From assembly GCA_023515745.1 (NCBI GenBank), contig JALECJ010000020.1, forward strand, positions 1,302,001 to 1,366,000: DNA of 64,000 nt, read 5' to 3'. This document shows, one piece after another, positions 46,095 to 57,601 of the stretch. The first letter of the stretch is position 1, and every line of letters starts with the position of its first letter. Below the pieces are notes generated by a model. That model ran no database searches and had not been told where the DNA came from. It saw nothing but the letters and a program-made list of their open reading frames with translations. The stretch comes from Amoeboaphelidium protococcarum. Taxonomy: Eukaryota > Aphelidiomycota > Aphelidea. The translations under genes were made by a program, and so were the position numbers.

Positions 46095-47456
46095 ATGCCA
46101 AGAAACGCGAGAATTAATGACCAATTAAATATCGATGCTACAGTCGGAAATGAGGCTGATAAAGAGAATCTTATGACCATTGAAACAATTGATGGTATAT
46201 CTGATATTGACCCTGCTGAGTTCGAGTAAACAAATGATGCGCTAATGCTGGAAGATGCTACAGAATCGGCTGCTATGCTACGTGTTACCGAAGAGTTGGC
46301 AGATTCTATCAAAGACAACTCTGATTTGATCATGGCATAGCGTCAATTGATACATGCTCGATCCGAGTCCCATGCCAAAAGGAGCGAATAGATTTGGGAA
46401 GAATATTGCAATTATACACGCGAAAAGTATGGTGCTAATGTCGATCCACTTGCACGCACGGCCGAGACGCCTTAATAGGTGCTAAGATACCTTTACATTT
46501 AATGTGACTTTCCTGATTCAACTAATGATGAAGGTCAGTTAGTGGGATGTAAAGGGCTGTCGTATTCTACTGCCGAGAATATACGTGCTGCTATCTCGAA
46601 CAAATTTGGGGATGAGTACAATTGTAATAGTCTCCGATACTTCTAAGATGCTGCTGGGAATTGGCAAGGGAATCCAAGTCTGAGTAATGAAGTCACCAAA
46701 TACATGAAAAGTTTGAAGAAACGCAAAAATGCTGCTGGCGAGGTACCAGTTAGCATGAAGGCAATCATGAAGGAGGACCTGAAGAATATCTGGGATCGTA
46801 TGATGGCGCTTCGTGACCCGACTGATCGTATGATCGCGTCGCGCAATTACTGCATATACATCCTTTCATTTCTGTGTCTGCTTCGCCTTGATGAGGCTCT
46901 TAATATTACATTGGGTGATATTGAGTGGATGCCTCGATAAAAGAATGGTTTCAAGCTTACTCTGAGGTGGAGAAAGACCTCTTAAGACGGCGACGTGGAT
47001 CCATTCTACTTATATCGTAATGACCGATATCGCCACCTTTGCCCTGTACGTGCGCTATTGAATTGGGTATATGCGTTAGACAACCAAGATTCGCCGATCA
47101 CGCGAAAGTCTCCACTCTTTCGGAAGATCTCTGGGTTTGGTAGAGTAGACCCAAAGTAATCGTTGGAGATTAGAGCTTTTAGAACGCAGTTGGCGTCTGA
47201 TATCGCGTTGGTACCTGGCATGAATCCTAGATCTTATGGAGGTCATTCTTTCCGAAGAGGTGGTTGTTAGTATTTCCACTGTTACAGGGAGCCGAAAAGT
47301 AAACGGTGGGATCTCAAGAAACTATGCAACTGGGGAGGATGGTCTGTAGATTTTGATAACGTGACAATCGTTCGTTATCTGTTGGGGCGTCATGATCAAC
47401 AGTACTGTCACCGAGAGCACTATATGGAAGTGGAATTGGCTGAAGAGGAAGAATGA
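46095..47456 (+). CDS. Crypton-like tyrosine recombinase
   Basis: A 453-residue tyrosine recombinase. The first 190 residues are acidic and helical, followed by a core-binding region (VTKYMKSLKKRKNAAGEV then MKAIMKEDLKNIWDRM). The catalytic domain contains the Arg of LLRLDEAL (about 264), a Lys in the LTLRWRKT strand, the HSFRR box (His 384, Arg 387), the Trp of WGGWS (416) and the nucleophile Tyr of VRYLL (428). This full R-K-H-R-W-Y set is what Cryptons and related elements use to cut and rejoin DNA through a covalent tyrosine. The C-terminal EELAEEEE-type acidic tail ends at TGA 47454. All key residues look intact, so the protein may be active or domesticated. It has no intron. Confidence 0.85.
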
Positions 47457-47856
47457 TGATGAGTTATTCAGATTTTGCTTTGCAATTAACCTTTACACAG
47501 TGATATTCATTTAGATTATAATTTACACATTCAAGAATAGTTTATTCACTTCTTTTAACGTAAGGACTAGCTCACAGTGCTCTCATATATTAGCGCAGCG
47601 GAGAATTACAAATTTCAGGCAATTGTTTTAAGTGTGGCTGGTGGTTCTAAATAGTCTCTTCAGTTTGCGTACATAGCCGTGGTCGGTAGTACAGTCAGGT
47701 TGTTTCAGGTGATAGCTGCGCGCGTTTGTTCTCGCGCAGTGTTAGCTCGCGCTTGCTTGTCGTCGCACATTGGTGTGCAGAAGCGGTCGGGAAATCGCAC
47801 ACATCGCCGCTTTTGATTCTCGTCAAGAATTCTAAATACAAAATTAAAGCTGGAAA
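47457..47856. other. Intergenic, CpG-rich near 47680-47830
   Basis: About 400 bases upstream of DBR1. The part from about 47680 is rich in CGCG and GCGC strings (for example GCTGCGCGCG), reminiscent of the segment at 40850-41010 on the other side of the locus, but I could not align a shared terminal repeat between them. Probably includes the DBR1 promoter. Confidence 0.4.
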
Positions 47857-49110
47857 ATGAAGGTAAGTTCATAAAATAAGAAAATTTGTTAATATATATT
47901 GAACGTAATGTAGATTGCGGTTATTGGCTGTCTGCATGGGAAGTTAGCGAATGCTATGGATGATGTGGCGCGACATGAGGCTAGGAACCAGTGCAAAGTT
48001 GATCTAGTGCTTATATGCGGCGATGTCTAAACTATGAGAAATCGGGAAGATTTATAGTCCATGGCGTGCCCGGCTAAGTTTGAGAAAATGGGATAGTTTT
48101 AGTAATTTTATCATGGAGATCGTCGACTGTCGTGTCCAGTGCTTTTTATCGGCGGTAATCATGAGTCCAGTTTATATTTATCAGGGATTCCATATGGCGG
48201 TTGGGTGTGCGATAGCATGTACTACATGGGGAGAAGTAACATGCTTCAATGTGGTAATATACGTATTGGAGGATTATCTGGTATTTACAAAGATTATAAC
48301 TACGGCAAAGGCTATACTGAGAGACCTCCGTTTAATGAGCAATCAAAGCGGTCCATATATCATCAACGTCATATTGAAGTTCTCAGAATGAAGCTATATT
48401 ATGATGTTAAAAGTATGTCTTAAGCTCAAGAGGATAAAGTATCGGATAATATGATATTTCTATCTCACGATTGGCCTCAGGGAATTTACAAACACGCGTC
48501 AGATAAAGAGTTGCGGAGCTTATACAGATACAAGTCTTTTCTTAAACCAGAGATTGATTCTTGTGCATTGGGCAGCCCGGCTAGTTATGAGATTCTTTGC
48601 AATCTGAAGCCTCAATATTGGTTCGCTGCTCATATGCACTGTCGTTTTGAGGTGTCGTATCCGCATGGTTAACTTCGCGCAGAGTCTGAAGAGCAACGCT
48701 AATAAAGCTCGAAGCCAGTAACGTAATTTTTGGCGCTTGATGAGTGTCTACCGCGTCGGCCATACATGGAAGTTATTGATGTTGAGAATGTGTCGCCGGA
48801 ATTCGAGTTAAAGTTTGACATCTGCTGGTTGGCTGTGTTGAAGGCAACTATATAATACGAGTCTCTGCATTATAATTTGCTGCCGAGTGAGCAAGATTTG
48901 AGAGCTGATGTGTTTGCTGCTTACCAAGTACTGAAAGAATCCCACCTTGATTTGGCAGTGAAACCGTACGCGAGAGACCCGTCGAATTCTCAATCGTCTT
49001 ACTCGACAAATCCTTAAACGCTGCAATTCTTGGAAATGATTAGTTATACACCAGTGGTAGATTCAACTCAAAGTAATCCAAATGAGATTGTCATTGATGA
49101 TGATATATGA
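47857..49110 (+). CDS. DBR1: Lariat debranching enzyme DBR1
   Basis: A 400-residue metallophosphoesterase that cuts the 2'-5' bond of intron lariats. The first exon is only ATG AAG (47857-47862), followed by a 51-nt GTAAGTTC..TAG intron and exon 2 from 47914. Metal-binding motifs are GCLHGKL (with Cys replacing Asp as in DBR1), ICGDVQTMRN, FIGGNHESS, IRIGGLSGI and FLSHDWPQGI; the substrate-recognition QYWFAAHMHCRFEV follows near 255. The tail carries a DBR1-type domain with LKFDICWLAVLK. A debranching gene that itself has an intron after two codons is a nice example of 5'-biased introns. Ends in an acidic EIVIDDDI. Confidence 0.95.
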
Positions 49111-49304
49111 ATTCAATCAGTTTGCAAAGCCTCAGCGGTAACACTTTCAATCAATACTCTTTTCCACTTGCAGATTCGCGTTTCGAAACTTTGTTTCGTT
49201 TCAAATTCATGAAGCTTTTACTCGCTCTGTCTCTCTTGTTACAAGTGTCTTAGCTTTCTACTCTCTTGTTGAAAATAAAATAAACATATTGACGGTATCA
49301 AATT

Positions 49305-52300
49305 ATGGCAACCGTTGGAGATATCATACGAAAGGCTGAGAATTACCAAGAATGTATTTTGAAATTAAATGACTGGTTTGAATTACCACTGTTGGCATCC
49401 ACCAACTTGTACAAGACACAAGTGTTGGAATGCCAGCTTCTTTATTCATCATCTAATCTGGTAGATATTATAGACTCAATATCCATATTGTTGGACTATG
49501 CTTTAAAAGTTCTGCATTAATAAGATGAACCTAATGCGCATGTTGACTAATAAGAGCAAGAGGACCAAGATTTAGCCGTATCATTCGTCAACTTTAGCGT
49601 TGGATTAGTCGAGGCTTACATGGAACTACAGCAGAAGGGTGAGCAGCTGAAGAAGTGCGACGTTATGGACATTTTGAGAGTTATGCATGATCAGCTGCTG
49701 TCCATCGACCAGGAAACGTTCGGCCGCGTTCAAGAAACAATCTCGCGATGTTGTGAAACTTGTTTCACCGCTCAGTTGGACGAATGTGAAACTGTTGTCG
49801 CTCAGACTGTCTCATACTTGTTGATGAAAACAGTGTCACCGCTGGCAAAGTAGGCTGATATTAAGCGCATCTATTCCATCAGAGAGGCTTTGTCTCTGTT
49901 TGATTTTGAGGATGAGAATACTGAGTCTTTGAGAGACTTGCTTCTGTATACGTTTATCTCACCGTAGTTCATTAGAGTTCCGGAAGGTAAAAAGTTTCTT
50001 GCTTACATACTGAGTCTTGGTCACTCAATGGCGCTTTCTGCATTTGAGGTTGTCAAAGGTTAGCTTGCAGTCTCGTCAAAGAATTCTTTTGCTGCTTATG
50101 GAGAGGTGTTTTACAAGGCGTGGAAGCATATTGATGGTAAATAAAAGTCGTAGTTTGAGAATGATTGTCTCTAAGAGTTGATGAATGCCAGTCTACATAT
50201 GGAATGGGGCAGTTTTGGTAAGATGAGGCTGTTCTTTGCCATATTTTACAACCATAAACGCGTAACTGCAGTCGATGATATGTTATACCGTTTATATTCT
50301 CCAATTCTATGGCGCGCGTTGAATGTTGCTAACGGCAAAGTTCGTAAAAATGCTGTTTGCACTCTGGTTGATGTATTTCCTTTACGTGATCCTGAATCTA
50401 CTCCGGAGGATTTCGACGCTCTTCTGTAACGACAGTTTGATATTCTTCGTTTGCTTTTGAAAGACTCTAATGTTCAAGTTCGCGCATCAGCTGTTCAAGG
50501 ATTATGTAGAATATTTGCTGTTTATTGGGAAATGATTCCCACCGAGGTGTTGTCAGACTGTCTGACAGTGATGTCTACAGAGCTTGCATTTGACTCTGCA
50601 TCTGCCGAGACGAGACTAAGCGTTATCACTGGATTTTCTTTTCTGCTCAGAAATTGTCCTCTTTGTCATGCGTCTATGAAGAGATACCTCAAGGCTCTTG
50701 GTCGTCTCCTACATGATGGTAATCTTAAGAATCGTTTGGCGCTTTTGGATCTGTTGCATATTGTAAAAAGTTCTCTCGACATCAAGTTTTGGGATGTTGT
50801 TGAGTTACCTCATTTACTCTATCGTTTACAGCACGATACTCAGCCATCTGTTGACAAGAGAATAATAGGACTGCTGATTAACTCATTCTTTCCATTGAAA
50901 AAGGATGATTCTGTTCTGATCAGTCGTGCTGCAATACTGCTTGACAAGAATGCTGCCGCAGCTCGAAAGTTTTATATTGAACTCTGCAACTTTGTACCAG
51001 TCGAAAATTTGGTAAGCTTTTCCAAGTCTGTCTATGAAAGTATCTACCACTCCTAGTGTCAAGATGAGAAGAGTAAGAAGAAATTCAAAAATTAGGATAA
51101 TGTTGAAGTTCTGAATACCGTCGCCTGCAATATTGTGGGATTTTTCGAGATTCTTGCATTGCTTCTGGACTCTATCGTACCAATTATTAGTCTTGATGCT
51201 AATTCTGCTCTCAAAGAAGATTTGATCAATCTTTTTGATAGATTGCCGATTGCTAATTTATTGTGTGTGGCTGATGAACATCCTGATTGCTTGTATGCCA
51301 TTTTTGGTATAGCTAAACATGCGCTGTCAGGAAACATCTCAGATTTGGGTGAGACATGCTAGTCAATGCTGATTGAGTATGACGAGATTTCGCCTCTGCA
51401 TGATGTTGTGATTGACTGTTTTTGTAACTGGGGTATAGGGGATACTATCGTTGAAGCTGCATTAGATTGGATTGAGGATTTGATTTTCGGACGCTAGAAG
51501 ACTGGGAAGAAGCCGTAGAGAATCAAGATTACTAAACAGCATTTTCTGTCGCTGTACATTTTGGAGAAGATTCTGAGTGATGATGTGAAAAGGGGTATAA
51601 TCTTGCTCTAGCCGGATAAATTAGAACTTTTGAACACCTATCTGCGCCAAGGACTGCAAAACTTAACTGAAGGGCTGGCTGATACTTCAATTGGAGGAGG
51701 CAATACTGAGTCTCGCTTCTACTTCTATCTGTTTGATATTTATTGCCTGTTAAACTTACATGGCTGCAAATCTCTAGATGATCAAAAGCAATTTTTAATT
51801 GGACTATAGCAAATATACTCCTCCATGCCTCTGACTATGTTTTCATCCACTATTGATAGTGAGGATGAAGAAGAAGAAAATGATGATCGCGGGAAGAAAC
51901 GCTCACTTGAAGATGGGAATAATCTTTTCACTATATTGTTAAAATGTCTGCAAGCTTTTATAACATTTGTGTAATTGCATGAAGTTTAGTCAGAAAGTTT
52001 CGCCATTCCACTGGATATACTGAATACTCTATTGAAAAATGAGGTGTCTATCGAGTTTCTGGATAAAACTATCCCTCAGTATCTCTCAGAGTCTGTCTAT
52101 ACTGCCAATGTGTTTGCTATTGAAGGTTATGCCGGTGATGCTGAAGCTATTCTGGAGTATATAATACTTTTGCTTGAACACTTATTGCCTTTTATTGGGG
52201 AACGACTGGAAAGTATTTAAGATGGAGATTCTGATCGCACGCAAATTAACCGCTTCATCATACACGTCGAGAAGTCTTTATCCAACATCCACTAGTAGAA

Positions 52301-52580
52301 GGAGGCTGAGTTGTCATACTTTTGCAAAAATGTAGTCAATCAACTCCTCGTGCTTGAGAATGAAGAGTTTAGCTGTCAGTTCATATTCATGTTTGCATCA
52401 ATGTCAGAAGTCATGTTCAAACAGTGTGCCAAGATTGTCCACTAAAAATCTGTCCTCTTGAATGACGATGAAATGTCAAAGCTGAGAAAGAAACTTATTA
52501 AAGCGCTCAAGAAACTAGGAAAGCTGAATAATTGGGATTGCGAAGTTTTGGGTGTATAATAGGAAGCCGATGAAGGATGA
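49305..52580 (+). CDS. Condensin II complex subunit G2 (HEAT-repeat protein)
   Basis: A 1091-residue, intron-free HEAT-repeat protein. The diagnostic part is residues 325-410: DDMLYRLYSPILWRALNVANGKVRKNAVCTLVDVFP, then RQFDILRLLLKDSNVQVRASAVQGL, which matches NCAPG2 closely, including the YWEMIP turn that follows. NCAPG2 replaces NCAPG in condensin II, which compacts chromosomes early in mitosis. A Gln/Asp/Glu-rich acidic loop near 860 and a helical C-terminus complete the protein. Condensin II is missing from dikaryotic fungi but present in animals, plants and some early-branching lineages, so this gene is informative about the organism. Every gap in the standard-code frames is a TAA or TAG. 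Confidence 0.88.
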
Positions 52581-52771
52581 GGTGTAATCAAATTGGTTGA
52601 TCCGAATGTATACTTTCCTCAATCGTGATTGGATCATTGAATAAATTGATTTCGCGTTTTTAGAACGAATCGATCGCTTTAATCTCGCCTGTTTTAGTTT
52701 TATCACGCGGTCACATTCTCCATTTCTCGTATTAGAATCAGGAATATCTATCTATACACAGATCATTTGGA

Positions 52772-55132
52772 ATGCTCATAAGTATAAAATAAATTTTGAT
52801 TACAATTTTGGTGCATTTATCCGCTGTCTGGGCAATTCCTTAAATTGATCATCATCCAAAGTATGTCGATGATCATCACTACGTGGCTGTGATTTTACAT
52901 TCTATATCTCCTCAATCTTAATTTTAATATCCGAATTAAGTATTACATGCTGCTGCAAACGCGTAAATGCTCCATCAACTGCTATATGAGATTTAACGAT
53001 AATTATAATTTGAAATTATGGGACAGATTGGAAATTTATATGGACATTATCTGGTGCGATTTGACAAGTCGGAGAATATTGATCATTACGTTCAACGATT
53101 AGATCAACATCCACTCATAAGGAGCGTCTCTGTATAGCAATAACGGCAAAAAAAGAGTAAAAGAATGTACGTGAATTTCGATTAGTAGTAGCGTATTGTA
53201 AATAAACTTGGCATCAGCGATCCTTTATTTAAAAATTAGTGGCATTTATTAAACAGAGAGCAGCCCGGAAATGATATAAATGTAACTGGGGTGTGGGAAC
53301 AAGGTGTCACTGGCAAGAATGTTATTGCCGCTATTATTGATGATGGTGTACAGTATGATCATCCCGATATTGCTGATAATTTCTACCTAAATGGATCATA
53401 TGATTTTAATGAAAAGACCAAGTATCCGAAGCCTCGACTATCTGATGATTATCATGGTACGCGATGCGCTGGTGCAATTGCAGCGGTAAAAAATGAAGTG
53501 TGTGGTGTTGGCGTTGCATATGAAGCAAAAGTCGCTGGCATTAGAATTCTTGGAGGAAGCATTACAGATGTGGATGAAGCACTTGCTTTGAATTATGGAT
53601 TCCAGGAGAACTAGATTTATTCATGTAGTTGGGGCCCAGAGGATGATGCAACTCACGTAGAAGGACCTAATGAAATAGTATATAATGCAATGCTGAATGG
53701 AATATATAACGGTCGTGGTGGCTTAGGATCAATTTTTGTATTCGCCACTGGAAATGGTGGTTTCTATGATGACAATTGCAATTATGATGGCTACACTAAT
53801 AGTATTTATACCATTTCTATCAGTGCAATTGACCGTTATAATTAGCATCCACAATATTCTGAAGAGTGTTCTGCTAATATGGCTTCCACATACAGTAGTG
53901 GTAAGTAAAATTATATCTAAACAACTGAATTTCATGGTTAATGTACTAATCGATTTGGTGGTACCTCGGCTGCCTGTCCACTAGCTGTCGGTATTCTATC
54001 GTTGGCTCTATCAGTAAGGCCTGATCTCAGCTGGCGAGATATGCAGTACCTTACCATGCTCAGTGCGCGTCCAATCTCAATGGAAGATATTGACTGGAGT
54101 TAGACTTTTGCCGGACGATGGTACTCCCACAAGTTCGGATATGGAAGTATTGACGCGTTCAAGTTGGTTGAAGTTGCACGATCTTGGCAGAAGGTGAATT
54201 AGTAGACTAATATCACCATTGAAGCTCCATATAATCCTACCCCAATTCCTTTCGATGAAGATGGTAAGAATTTTACTCTACAAGTTACTGCTGATCAGAT
54301 TAAAGCCGCATAGTTGAAGCGTGTTGAGCACGTCACGGTGACTGTTGATGTCAGTCATGAATGCAGAGGTGATTTGGACTTTTTTCTTATATCTCCCAAC
54401 AATGTCGTATCCTATATTGGTCCTCATCGAGAGGCTGATGAGAGTGTTGATGGCTTCAAAAATTGGACTTTTATGTCGGTGAAGCACTGGGAAGAAGATG
54501 CAGTTGGTACTTGGACCCTCAACATCGTTGACATATACAATGAGGATAAAACTGGCTCTTTGAACTATTGGTCATTGGCTATTTATGGTGAATCTTTGAT
54601 AAATTCTACTGACGGTTAAATGAAGCCACCGCCTGCAGTTATTCCACCACCGGGATAAAATGTAAATGATGAAATTGGGGCACCACAGACCGATACTCCT
54701 GATTAATCATGGCATAAGTCTAAGTAAGGTATTGCGTTGTTTATTGCAGTCACACTTCTGCTGACTATTCCCGCCTTAATCTATATAGTTGCTGTAATTG
54801 GCAAGAAGAGGAACTGGCAGTTTTTAGGCAAGTAGCGTGATGTAAGTAGTTACGAATACTTGGACATGGACACGCTTCAGAACACATTCGTCCTCAGTGA
54901 CGTGGATGAAGATATGGATGATGGCGGCTTCGAGTCTGGTAATTTCCTTTACGATTAAATTCAAGGCTAGAAATCTCAATTAGCGGCCTCATAAGAGTCG
55001 TAGTAGTAGGATGATGCGTAGTCACCACACAAGAGTAATAATTAAGAACAGGATTAACTGCTTTAGAATCAGTTCAGTGCTGCTGCATTATACTCCATAG
55101 ACAGTGACAGTGATAACGGCGATAGCGAATGA
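52772..55132 (+). CDS. Kexin-like subtilisin protease A (furin family)
   Basis: A 786-residue proprotein convertase. The start at 52772 gives a clear signal peptide ([20 protein letters not shown]) and a prodomain whose in-frame TAAs had hidden it. The catalytic domain has Asp190 (IIDDG), His228 (HGTRCAG) and Ser399 ([10 protein letters not shown]). The P domain follows (about 475-610, with [20 protein letters not shown] and [12 protein letters not shown]), then a linker, one transmembrane helix (about 658-680, [20 protein letters not shown]) and a Gln-rich acidic cytosolic tail with a YEYLDMD that could be a sorting signal. Kexins cut after dibasic sites in the late Golgi. A paralogue follows directly downstream. 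Confidence 0.95.
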
Positions 55133-55372
55133 ATGATATGTACAATACATTACTCTTATATTTAACAGGCATAGAGATTTTCTTTCTAGTGGCGTCTTAT
55201 TATCCATTTTGGCTTCGATTTCAAGTAGATTTAAGCTTTCTTGTCATGATGTTTCAGATCCGATTGTTGAAATGATTGTTTGATGCAATACAAACGTATT
55301 GGAATTGATCTCATTCCTGTATATACAACTTATTATTACAGATTGAAATTAGATATATTATCAATATAATAG

Positions 55373-57439
55373 ATGCTTAGCTGGATATATTTTTTGCTAC
55401 TTGGTAGTTCATAGATTAAACAAATCACCCAACATCCACCTCTTGATCAAGGTGATGATGATTCCAGGTATTTTGCAGCATCAGTACTGGAGTGTGAGCG
55501 ATCAAGTTCTAGCTATTCTTGCTTTCAAATACTGAAACAGCTGCAAGACCAAGGACTAGTACTGAATGGACAGATTGGATCTCTATAAGGACATTACCTA
55601 TGGTCTCATAAACGGTCACTAACCACCGAAATGGACGGGATGATCGGTAGACACTTTAGATACTTGATCGTTTCAGAGCCGAAGATGTTGATTAAACGAT
55701 CTGCGCCTCAGCCGCCCGCCGATGAAACAATGCTGACATATGTGCAGGAGAGACTTAATATCAGCGATCCGGACTTTGAGAGGTAGTGGCATTTGATTAA
55801 TAGATAGCAATTATATAACGATATCAATGTGACTGATGTCTGGCTCAGCGGTGTCACTGGCTAGAATGTCACGGTGGCAATTATAGATGATGGAGTAGAC
55901 TATCTTCATGACGATATCGCGCCCAATTTTTGCAAAGAGGGATCGTATGATTTTAACGATAGAGAGGATTTACCGATGCCCCGTCTCCAAGATGATACAC
56001 ATGGTACTAGATGTGCTGGCGAAGTTGCTGCAGCTCGAAATAGTCAATGTGGTATTGGAGTGGCTTTTGATGCGAAAATCTCGGGCATTCGACTGCTGTC
56101 TAAAGTCACCACGGACATGGATGAAGCTCTGGCTGTTAATTTCGCGTCTCAAATCAATGACATTTATTCCTGTAGTTGGGGTCCACTTGATGATGGCCAG
56201 CATGTAGATGGTCCGAATGCACTAGTATAATCAGCTCTGAAAAATGGTATAACAACTGGGAGAAATGGTCTCGGCTCAATATTTGTCTTTGCTAGTGGCA
56301 ACGGAGGCCGAATGGATGATGATTGCAATTATGATGGCTATGTGAACAGTATATATACCGTATCTGTTGGGGCTATTGACCGCAAGAACTAGCACTAATA
56401 ATACTCTGAGTCTTGTTCTGCCCTGTTGACAAGTAGCTACAGTGGAAACTAGCAGAGTGCAATCTGTACCACAGATATTCGCCCATATATTTGCACTGAT
56501 AAGCATACTGGTACTAGTGCTGCGGGACCCCTTGTTGCTGGAATGATTGCCCTTGCATTATCGATCCGTCCTGATTTGACTTGGCGTGATATCCAGCATC
56601 TCACAGTGCGATCTTCGGTAGTAGTGTCTCCGAATGACCAGTCGTGGTCTTTAACATACTCTGGGCGAATGTACTCTAATTTGTATGGATATGGCAAGTT
56701 GGATGCGTATCGGCTTGTAGAGAATGCTCGTAACTGGACTCTCGTATCTGCTTAGGTATCAGTCTAATCACATTATCACGTTATTAAATAGCAAATTCCT
56801 TATGCAAACCAAGGACTTGAGGTATCACATGAAGTGACTCCTCAGTAGGCAAAATCGAGCCAGTTTGGCCTGATCGAGCATGTCACAGTTACGGTTCACG
56901 TTGAGCACTAGAAGAGAGGCGATTTATCGTTTATATTACGATCACCTAATAACGTGGAGTCTTCATTGGGAAAGAGACGCTATTCTGATTATTCAACAGA
57001 TGGCTTTAGAAATTGGACCTTCACTACTGTAAAGCATTGGGGTGAGCCTGTGGAGGGTGTATGGACTCTGGTCGTTGAAGACATGGTGAACGCTGATATG
57101 ACGGGTACACTTGAGGGATATTAATTCACATTTTACGGTCAGTTGTGTGCAAATTGTACGCATACTGCGCATCCAAGAGTTCCTCTCGCTGGATAGCTTA
57201 CCTTTCTAGCAGTGTCGCTATATGTTGTGTTAGCACTAGGACTTATTTGTGGTGGATATTTGGGGTTGATTTATTGCGGTAAACTCAATAGAACACGTAA
57301 ACAAGCAGCGGATTATCAATAACTTGGAGATGAGAATTCTTTTAATGGGAGTAAGTAGTAGAAGAATGATATTATTGATTCTGGCAGTGGACAAGAGATG
57401 ATGTTGAAGACATTCAACATCAGATAGGATAATTTATGA
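55373..57439 (+). CDS. Kexin-like subtilisin protease B (furin family)
   Basis: A 688-residue paralogue of the preceding gene, with signal peptide [16 protein letters not shown], prodomain ending near KRSAPQPP, catalytic residues Asp172 (IIDDG), His210 (HGTRCAG) and Ser382 ([10 protein letters not shown]), P domain ([37 protein letters not shown]), a Cys-containing juxtamembrane part (CANCTHT) and one transmembrane helix (about 610-635) before a short tail with YQQLGDEN. The Cys in the active-site neighbourhood of A (SAACPL) is a Gly here, a frequent variation in the family. Similar domain order and a conserved GQIG..GHYL block show tandem duplication. The 240-bp spacer to gene A is AT-rich. 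Confidence 0.95.
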
Positions 57440-57601
57440 TTACAAAACTGAACTACCCCCTGATTGGATATAAGCATATTGTAACACCTTTTTGCATGAA
57501 CGATAGATTGTAGAAATAGAAATAGAAATAGATACGGTTAACTCTTTCTCTTAGATATAAAAGTATTTTTTATTCAAATACAGATCACCGCAATAAAGTT
57601 C

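Noticed and set aside
53018-53020. ATG at 53018 as start of kexin A
   Set aside because: The frame runs upstream through TAA codons to an ATG at 52772 that gives a signal peptide and a prodomain aligning with kexin B.
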